Shown piece after piece: positions 59,025 to 64,000 of a DNA stretch of 64,000 bases. Made by a program: the position numbers and the translations under genes. Under the pieces are notes generated by a model, which saw only the letters and a program-made list of their open reading frames with translations, ran no database searches and was not told where the DNA came from. Each line of letters starts with the position of its first letter. Position 1 is the stretch's first letter. Source of the stretch: Pseudomonas sp. BBP2017 (GTDB taxonomy: Bacteria; Pseudomonadota; Gammaproteobacteria; Pseudomonadales; Pseudomonadaceae); contig NZ_PVZN01000001.1 of the NCBI RefSeq assembly GCF_003024385.1, positions 434,001 to 498,000 of the forward strand. Direction: 5' to 3'.

Positions 59025-59195
59025 ATGACTGCTTTCCTCAAAAATTTATTGGGTAAAAAAGACCTTGTGTCCAAGGTCTTGAAACGTCGCAGCTCTAACA
59101 AGGCCGTGAGCGCCTTTGCGCGCAGTCTGAGCACCGAGAGCGCCGCCACCATCAACGCTCGCTTCGCGAAGGTCAAGCGTGTGGCTTCTCGATAG
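59025..59195 (+). CDS. Small basic protein, 56 aa
   Basis: MTAFLKNLLGKKDLVSKVLK and on to VASR-stop; highly basic, with an amphipathic N-terminal helix. Strong ribosome site AGGAGG and a promoter upstream. The stop is one base before the ATG of the 226-aa membrane protein, a coupled pair. Not recognised; size and charge would suit an antimicrobial-like or membrane-active peptide, or a DNA/RNA-binding peptide, but nothing proves either. Confidence 0.6.
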   Translation: MTAFLKNLLGKKDLVSKVLKRRSSNKAVSAFARSLSTESAATINARFAKVKRVASR

Positions 59196-59196
59196 A

Positions 59197-59859
59197 ATGC
59201 GTAAGAAAGGCCCCAAAAAACCGCCTTCCAAGCACTTCCTGCCCCAACCCTCCACCAACGACGAAAAGTCGGTGGTGGAGCACAATGTCATGTACGAAAA
59301 GCTGGTCGACAACCCAGATGACATGGTTGGGCAACTCGCTTATTGCATGTACAAGCAGAGCAAGCAGCTGTATCTGCAGCAATTCGCGACGCGAAATCAT
59401 CGGCAGCCCTCCGACGCTGAAGTCCGCAACCACGTCTATTGCGCAGAATTACCTGCCGTGGATATGTACAAAGACTCCGCCAACAAGCTGTTCAACGACT
59501 ATCTGGCTGACGCTATCCAGGACAAGCTGGATGAGATGGAAAAGCGCTACAAAGCTGAGCTGTGGCTTTTCATCAAGCGACACAAACCTGAGTCGAAGTT
59601 CGAGCAGTTCCTGCATGGTTCCAAAGCGCTCTTCTTCGGAGGCGTAGGCGGTGTCGTAGGCAATGCACTCACAACCCTTATCGCCATCCTTCTTCTGTTC
59701 GGGGCGGCGTCTAGCGTTACCCGCGACGACTTCGCGCAGAGCACGAAAGAGCGGATCATTTCCGGCTTGGCCGAAACCTTCGGTGTCGGTATCTCAATCA
59801 GACCCGCACCGAAACCCGGATTGCCTGTCGAGTCAGCGTCAGCCACCCCTACACGCTAA
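59197..59859 (+). CDS. Membrane protein coupled to the 56-aa gene
   Basis: 220 aa from the ATG at 59197 (MRKKGPKKPPSKHF); a GTG at 59179 would overlap the previous gene. Helical cytoplasmic region (MYKDSANKLFNDYLADAIQD, KLDEMEKRYKAELWLFIKRH), then one membrane helix VVGNALTTLIAILLLFGAAS preceded by a glycine-rich GGVGGVVG, and a short C-terminal tail. No family recognised. Together with the preceding peptide it forms a compact two-gene unit. Confidence 0.65.
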   Translation: MRKKGPKKPPSKHFLPQPSTNDEKSVVEHNVMYEKLVDNPDDMVGQLAYCMYKQSKQLYLQQFATRNHRQPSDAEVRNHVYCAELPAVDMYKDSANKLFNDYLADAIQDKLDEMEKRYKAELWLFIKRHKPESKFEQFLHGSKALFFGGVGGVVGNALTTLIAILLLFGAASSVTRDDFAQSTKERIISGLAETFGVGISIRPAPKPGLPVESASATPTR

Positions 59860-59970
59860 GCGGCCCGGCTAAGCGCTTTCACCGTCTTGGGCCCTCTCTA
59901 CGAGGGCCTTATTAATGGGACGGTACCTCACTGCATCGATAACGTGCTGACCGAGGCTTCCTTCCACATA

Positions 59971-60446
59971 CTAGATGCGAGGGGCATCAAGTTGCCTTGG
60001 CCCCCGGACGCCACCGCTATCCTGGAACTCCCACTGCAATGCCGTTTCTACGTAAATGGCATGCGAGAACAGGGCTATGTTGCTTCCTGACGGATCCTGA
60101 ACCGACTTGAAGATCACGCCGTCGATACGAGGCTCTATGCAGATGGCCAGGTATTCGGCGATGAACTGCGACACCAGATAGTTTCTCTCCGATCCGGGGA
60201 GAACCGGCGCAGTAATCATATCGTGCAGGTATTTTAGGAACTCTCTGCGCCCAGACTTCAGGAAGTAATCGGGATCGAAGACGCTCGGCTCGGGCCCAAG
60301 ATCGGCTGCTTCGAATCGTTCGAAGTCCAGCATGCTGACGGGTTCAGTCAACCTGAACTCCCCACTGACGACAGTGCCACCGACCGGTGGCCGAAGCTCA
60401 GCCACACAGGCTTGAATCGCCCCGGACGTCCTGCGTTTTGCAGTTA
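59971..60446 (-). pseudogene. 5'-truncated RES-domain toxin
   Basis: The frame reads back from 60446 to a TAA just beyond; a GTG at 60405 is the only start-like codon. It contains ACVAELRPPVGGTV and, near the end, YLVSQFIAEYLA, IDGVIFKSVQDPSGSNIALF, the central and C-terminal parts of the RES fold (NAD-degrading toxin of RES-Xre modules). The N-terminal arginine-bearing part, about 100 residues or more, is missing. Probably inactive. The related antitoxin domain lies at 62203-62406. Confidence 0.7.
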
Positions 60447-60543
60447 AGCTCGGTTATTTAGGTTTCCCAGAATTCCAAAAGGCTTGGCTACACGAGCTTC
60501 AACTGAAGCTCAGCTCTCCGCTGGTAGACGGCAGCTAGATCGC

Positions 60544-60849
60544 CTATGGCGCTGCTGCAGTCGCTGGCTGCGTACCGATCAGCCCCTGAGCCACTGCGTC
60601 TGCTTTCGCATTGGCCTGGGCAACCTCCTGAGCGAGATCTACCGGCTTGGTGACGATCGCACTATTGATAGCTGCCCAAGCCTCGACCTCCGTTCTACTC
60701 TGCTGCACGCCCTGCCGCTCCAAAGCCTTCTTCATCAGGCCTGCCGCGACATCAGGCTCATACTCATTGGCCAGATCGGCATACTGGCTGTACTGGGCCA
60801 CTAGGTTAGCCGTACCGCTGGGTTTGCTGGAACTTGAGTCATTCGCCAT
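60544..60849 (-). CDS. Small hypothetical protein, 101 aa
   Basis: MANDSSSSKPSGTANLVAQY at the start, Ser-rich, then helices LANEYEPDVAAGLMKKALERQ and TKPVDLAQEVAQANAKADAV. GGGAGG 8 bases upstream supports the start at 60849; the open frame continues to 61086 without support. Acidic, alanine-rich, no motif. Unknown. Confidence 0.6.
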   Translation of the reverse strand: MANDSSSSKPSGTANLVAQYSQYADLANEYEPDVAAGLMKKALERQGVQQSRTEVEAWAAINSAIVTKPVDLAQEVAQANAKADAVAQGLIGTQPATAAAP

Positions 60850-61296
60850 GACTGATCCTCCCTCACTGGATGCTGATTGGATGTTGGGTGGGTACCCCTG
60901 ACCTGCAGGCAAATACACGCTTATCTTCCATCCTGCTTTTGAATGAACAGCCATGAAAAAACGGTCTGGGAGTAGCCACAAGGTAAGGGTAGCTAACACG
61001 CCCCTCAAGCGCTCCAGCACACGTCGAACGGTATGAACACACCTGTTCTTGCGAGCTTTACGTCTTCCAATCCAGCGTTCAGACACTCAAATCCAAATCT
61101 GCCCCTCCAAGATTTTCGCACTCGAAATCTCACACGGGGCGCCCAGCGTAGCTCAGTGTGTGGCTTGGGGGTGTAGATGATCGCCGCTACATCTCACCGC
61201 AAGCTGCCCAGAACAGGTTAGACGCGATGAACGTGGATGACCTTTTCTCAAGAGATCGGTAACCAAGGAGCGTACCTAATGATCAATGTGCCCGGC
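60850..61296. other. Non-coding stretch
   Basis: 447 bases with no convincing gene. A short D-arm-like string (GTAGCTCAGT) at 61149-61158 is not part of a cloverleaf. A 61-codon frame at 61237-61422 is antisense to the next gene and not protein-like. Confidence 0.5.
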
Positions 61297-62028
61297 TCAA
61301 CGAAGCACCCGAGGCCAGGTCGGACGAGAACGACTGGCACCCTTTTCCAACGCACGTGCCAGTTCATCGAGTGCATTACACAAGCGTTGATCCTCCTGTG
61401 CGTCGCCAGAACTGGGCTGTAACAGGCGAGAATATCTAATTAATTCTTCGATATGTTTAACGCTGAGCTCCAGTTCAATCAGCACCCTAACGTCAAGCGC
61501 AAACTCCTCAACTCGATCGAATAAAATAGGAATCACGCGAACCTCACTGAATCCCGCATTTCCCGGAGAACCTAGTAGGTATCCGTAACAAGCATTATTT
61601 TGAACTAGCACAACTATCAGTAATTTATTAAACTCTCGACTCCTACCCATAACCCAAGCCTCAAGGAGTTGCGGAGATCCGGTTGAATTGGCAATAAAAT
61701 TATTTAGTTCCACCATCGACTTGGGCCATACGATTTGCGCCCATTCCGCATCAACAGAGAGAGGAACTAGCAAGCAATACCCTTCCCTTAAGCTCGCAAT
61801 CATTTTATTGTGGTGGAGGGTAATACCTAACGGGTCGACTTCGTAATACGGCACGAAAAAGAGCGTACCGATCATTTGCTTACCGCCAGAGAAATTGGCC
61901 GCAACTCGAAATTCCGCTGCCCCATCAAACTGGGGAAGATCAACGCGAGCAGAGGCAAATTTCGGGTTTTCTGTAACTTGTCGATACCTCAGGCAAAAAC
62001 GACCCCACTCTGCATACACATCCTTCAT
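61297..62028 (-). CDS. Unrecognised island protein, 243 aa
   Basis: MKDVYAEWGRFCLRYRQVTE at the N-terminus, mixed alpha/beta with a strong hydrophobic strand (NKLLIVVLVQNNACYGYLLG), ending in charged helices (LCNALDELARALEKG). No membrane segment, no motif. Base composition is more AT-rich than neighbours. It sits between the RES fragment and the ParS-like antitoxin and may have been inserted between them. Confidence 0.6.
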   Translation of the reverse strand: MKDVYAEWGRFCLRYRQVTENPKFASARVDLPQFDGAAEFRVAANFSGGKQMIGTLFFVPYYEVDPLGITLHHNKMIASLREGYCLLVPLSVDAEWAQIVWPKSMVELNNFIANSTGSPQLLEAWVMGRSREFNKLLIVVLVQNNACYGYLLGSPGNAGFSEVRVIPILFDRVEEFALDVRVLIELELSVKHIEELIRYSRLLQPSSGDAQEDQRLCNALDELARALEKGASRSRPTWPRVLR

Positions 62029-62202
62029 GTCGCCTCTCCGAAAATGATGAGCAGATTGAGTTCAATGGCACAGCGCTTAATGAAAGAAAATTTTTCCCGA
62101 ATGGCCCCACTCAATAACTGCTATTGTGTGAAACGCGATTATATGGCTGGAATTACATATGGCTTAGAGCCGTAGAGCTAACCACATCGCAGCAAGGTTT
62201 GA

Positions 62203-62406
62203 TTAACAGCCGTACCCGTGTTCAATTCGCTCAAGCACACTCTTCACTGCTTGATATCCAGCCTCATCGCGAGCACGCACCAACGCAGCAACACCACCGA
62301 ATTCAGCCAGGGGACGAGCCAACCATGCATCGGCCTTGGCTTTGCTGCCAAACACCTGCTCGGCCTGATGCCGAATCAGCTCCTCAAAATTCATTTCTGT
62401 TTTCAT
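62203..62406 (-). CDS. MbcA/ParS-type antitoxin toxin-binding domain
   Basis: 67 aa from MKTEMNFEELIRHQAEQVFG. VFGSKAKADAWLARPLAEFG and the ending VKSVLERIEHGYGC match the C-terminal toxin-binding domain (DUF2384) of Xre-type antitoxins. The N-terminal HTH of the usual antitoxin is absent. Partners of this domain are RES toxins, and a RES fragment lies 1.8 kb downstream on the same strand. Confidence 0.75.
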   Translation of the reverse strand: MKTEMNFEELIRHQAEQVFGSKAKADAWLARPLAEFGGVAALVRARDEAGYQAVKSVLERIEHGYGC

Positions 62407-62468
62407 GGAACATGATTCCCTCGCACCTTGCGCGTTCATCTCTTGGGCGAATAACCTATGGCTTGAAT

Positions 62469-62885
62469 TCAGATATTTTCTAATGCCAGCAGTGCAGGAA
62501 GACTTACATATTTTCTTTTGCCGGGCCCGGCCAAAAAGAAACTTGTGTTCATACTCTCAAAAATATAGCTATCTAATACACGCTGAAAGCTAGAGCGTAT
62601 TACACCTGCTCGGGAGCCTTCAGCCCTACTGTCGTACACCACGGTCTTGGCAAAGACTACTGTTGGCTGCAGCCCCTTCGCTCTAAGGTCATCCTCGACG
62701 TCACTTGGCAGCATTATGTCAAGCAGGAACCAATTCCTTACCACATAAAACGATCGGCCCTGATTATTTGCCCATGCAGTCTCCACGATAAGCTCGTCTG
62801 ATTGGCCGTCCCCTTCCAAGGGAACGCCGTGTTCGGATAAAAGTTCTGCTACCAATGCTGCTTCCACTGTACCTACCTGACTCAT
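62469..62885 (-). CDS. DUF6957-like small protein
   Basis: 138 aa: MSQVGTVEAALVAELLSEHG, then SFYVVRNWFLLDIMLPSDVE, LQPTVVFAKTVVYDSRA and STSFFLAGPGKR-like SFFLAGPGKRKYVSLPALL. This is the layout I associate with DUF6957, common on Pseudomonas islands; function unknown. The next gene upstream is on the same strand. Confidence 0.55.
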   Translation of the reverse strand: MSQVGTVEAALVAELLSEHGVPLEGDGQSDELIVETAWANNQGRSFYVVRNWFLLDIMLPSDVEDDLRAKGLQPTVVFAKTVVYDSRAEGSRAGVIRSSFQRVLDSYIFESMNTSFFLAGPGKRKYVSLPALLALENI

Positions 62886-62932
62886 CTTGGTGCGCTACAT
62901 CTTCCATCGCTTCATTGCGGGGTATGTCGGGC

Positions 62933-63283
62933 TCAGTGGAGAGCGCCCTCGAACCAAGGGCTACCACCTTCCGGCGACCAGTCGCAAATTACATAGGTGC
63001 TGCCGTTTGCCGTCTGAAACAGGTGGTACGCACCACGCTCTATGCGCCTTCTCCATGGAGACGTTCGGATTACTGAACCATCCCGGAACCGGCCTCGGCT
63101 CTCGCAATAAACAATGCCAACCAAGCAATTAATTGTCTGATCGCACACAGCGCAGCAGAGGAAACCTGTTATTGCCATACCAAACTTCTCGGCCATCGCG
63201 CGTTCCACGCTACCTGGCACCAAGCCGGGTGCCGTTTCTACTGGCGACTGCTGGCTAGCCAAAAACTCAAATTTTCTGGCCAT
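62933..63283 (-). CDS. Hypothetical protein with CxxC, 116 aa
   Basis: MARKFEFLASQQSPVETAPG start chosen because the longer frame (to 63352) runs into a metallophosphoesterase remnant. Contains CCAVCDQTINCLVGIVYCES and GAYHLFQTANGSTYVICDW, a small cysteine-bearing beta fold. Unknown role. Same strand as the DUF6957-like gene, 47 bases upstream of it. Confidence 0.5.
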   Translation of the reverse strand: MARKFEFLASQQSPVETAPGLVPGSVERAMAEKFGMAITGFLCCAVCDQTINCLVGIVYCESRGRFRDGSVIRTSPWRRRIERGAYHLFQTANGSTYVICDWSPEGGSPWFEGALH

Positions 63284-63299
63284 ATCAGTGCACTTGATG

Positions 63300-63319
63300 A
63301 AAGGGCTAAACAGCCCTTT
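63300..63319. terminator. Palindrome AAAGGGCT/AGCCCTTT
   Basis: Eight-base perfect stem with AAAC loop and TT flank, at the break of the metallophosphoesterase remnant. Could end transcription in either direction. Confidence 0.5.
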
Positions 63320-63440
63320 TCTGGTAATGCCTGTATTCACCCATGATGTCACCGACTAAAAAGACCAGATCAGAGTCTGTCGCTGGAGGGATGAAGGCTG
63401 AGAGTTCAGTGTGCCAATCGGAATAGACCAGAATTTTCAT
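63306..63440 (-). pseudogene. N-terminal remnant of a metallophosphoesterase
   Basis: 44 codons starting MKILVYSDWHTELSAFIPP, then TDSDLVFLVGDIMGEYRHYQ and a stop. The DxH (SDWH) and GD of calcineurin-like phosphoesterases (normally SDLHLE and AGDI) are visible; everything after the GDI motif is lost. A short gene stump. Confidence 0.75.
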
Positions 63441-63563
63441 GAAGCTGCCCCCCCAGAGCTACCTGTTAGCTCAGTGCCGTCGATTAAGCGATATATTGAG
63501 ATCATCCCTAGCCTGCAGAATGACGGGCGTCTTGCCCTAGCAGCTGCACAGCTCACCGCATTC

Positions 63564-63599
63564 GTTCCACTCATTTGACTATACGACATTGAGTGGAAC
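63564..63599. promoter_or_regulatory. Perfect inverted repeat before XRE gene
   Basis: GTTCCACTCA (63564-63573) and TGAGTGGAAC (63590-63599) are exact inverted copies around 16 bases that contain TATACG. The right arm includes the ribosome site and ends one base before the ATG at 63601, so a bound regulator would block translation start or RNA polymerase. Confidence 0.6.
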
Positions 63600-63600
63600 C

Positions 63601-64000
63601 ATGCAAACCGGGCATACAGTCGGAATTTACGGATACCCCCGAATGCTCAGGCAAGCGATCGCCGCAGCGTTGATCCACGTTCGTCAGCAACAGCAAGTGC
63701 TACTGACTGACCTTGAGGAAGGCGTAACCGCTTCACACCTCAGCCGCGTCGAGCGCGCCGAGCGTGGCGTAACGGTAGAAAAGCTCGATGAGATCGCTCG
63801 ACAACTCGGTGTCCATCCCCTCACCCTGCTCGCGCTGGCTTACGGCGCAGATGAGGTTGTCCGCCCTACAGATCTCTTGAAGCAGGTGTCCAAAGAAGTG
63901 GCGACGCTGGGGGGATCGGTAGCGCCGCTTGTGATCAAACCTGAGACCCGAACACACTCCCGGGTGGCGGCGGCTAATGAGCGTCGTGAACAGGTGCAGC
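63601..64000 (+). CDS. XRE-family regulator, cut by the window end
   Basis: Open from the ATG at 63601 to the end (133 codons); an ATG at 63643 (MLRQAIAAALIHVRQQQQVL) is an alternative start. HTH: GVTASHLSRVERAERGVTVEKLDEIARQLGVHPLTLLALAYG. Same LTLL-containing subfamily as the XRE gene at 47853. Probably controls its own operon through the adjoining inverted repeat. Confidence 0.75.
   Translation, partial: MQTGHTVGIYGYPRMLRQAIAAALIHVRQQQQVLLTDLEEGVTASHLSRVERAERGVTVEKLDEIARQLGVHPLTLLALAYGADEVVRPTDLLKQVSKEVATLGGSVAPLVIKPETRTHSRVAAANERREQVQ

Noticed and set aside
61140..61185. Possible tRNA gene (GCGTAGCTCAGT string)
   Set aside because: No anticodon or T arm can be paired downstream; a similar short string at 63460 shows it is chance.
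37974..64000. CRISPR array or restriction-modification genes
   Set aside because: I saw no regularly spaced repeats, cas genes, or methyltransferase motifs in the visible part of the island.

Overview
The first 37.8 kb is a Pseudomonas chromosome, most likely of the P. putida group. The genes are GC-rich, there is a typical P. putida REP palindrome (2069-2135), and the core set fits that group: slt, MOSC protein, cheV, moaB-moeA, tRNA-Pro, lipoprotein-type mqo, pdxB, MATE pump, tusA, rlmM, acnA, an Aer-type aerotaxis receptor, amt and dgt. This part is ordinary and densely packed. Several convergent pairs touch or overlap at their 3' ends.

The core ends abruptly inside a LuxR/BvgA-type response-regulator gene (37821-37985). 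Its reading frame leaves the family consensus exactly before the codon for the phospho-acceptor aspartate, where a genomic island has inserted. The island fills the rest of the window (about 37,974 to beyond 64,000), and its right end is not in view. Its first block is an AT-rich four-gene operon (38116-44364). It encodes two tyrosine recombinases with mostly intact active sites (716 and 493 aa), a small helical protein between them (179 aa), and a 690-aa leading protein that looks like a third tyrosine recombinase with a degenerate active site. The layout resembles the gamma-mobile-trio (GMT) or Tn554-type recombinase modules that mobilise defence cargo.

The cargo is a mosaic of intact accessory genes and debris. 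It includes a Rad50/RecF-like ATPase with a small coiled-coil partner and a divergent XRE regulator (44466-48248), a broken HipB-like antitoxin gene, an MvaT/H-NS-family xenogeneic silencer, and a membrane protein plus a 412-aa protein I do not recognise. Next come a HelD-like helicase with an inserted nuclease-like domain and C-terminal zinc fingers, and an overlapping pair (218-aa unknown plus XRE-ImmA/IrrE metallopeptidase). Then follow a lone caspase-like protein with a His-Gly/Cys dyad, and a two-gene unit of a 56-aa basic peptide and a 226-aa membrane protein.

The far right holds remnants: a 5'-truncated RES-domain toxin, an MbcA/ParS-type antitoxin domain now 1.8 kb away, the first 44 codons of a metallophosphoesterase, several small hypotheticals, and the start of another XRE gene preceded by a perfect inverted repeat. 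The overall picture is a recombinase-driven defence/toxin island in which old cargo has decayed and newer cargo is intact. The best candidates for undescribed systems are the ATPase/coiled-coil/XRE unit, the 218-aa/ImmA-IrrE pair, the caspase-like protein, and the 56-aa/226-aa unit. All functional statements are from reading sequence and family knowledge; no search was run.
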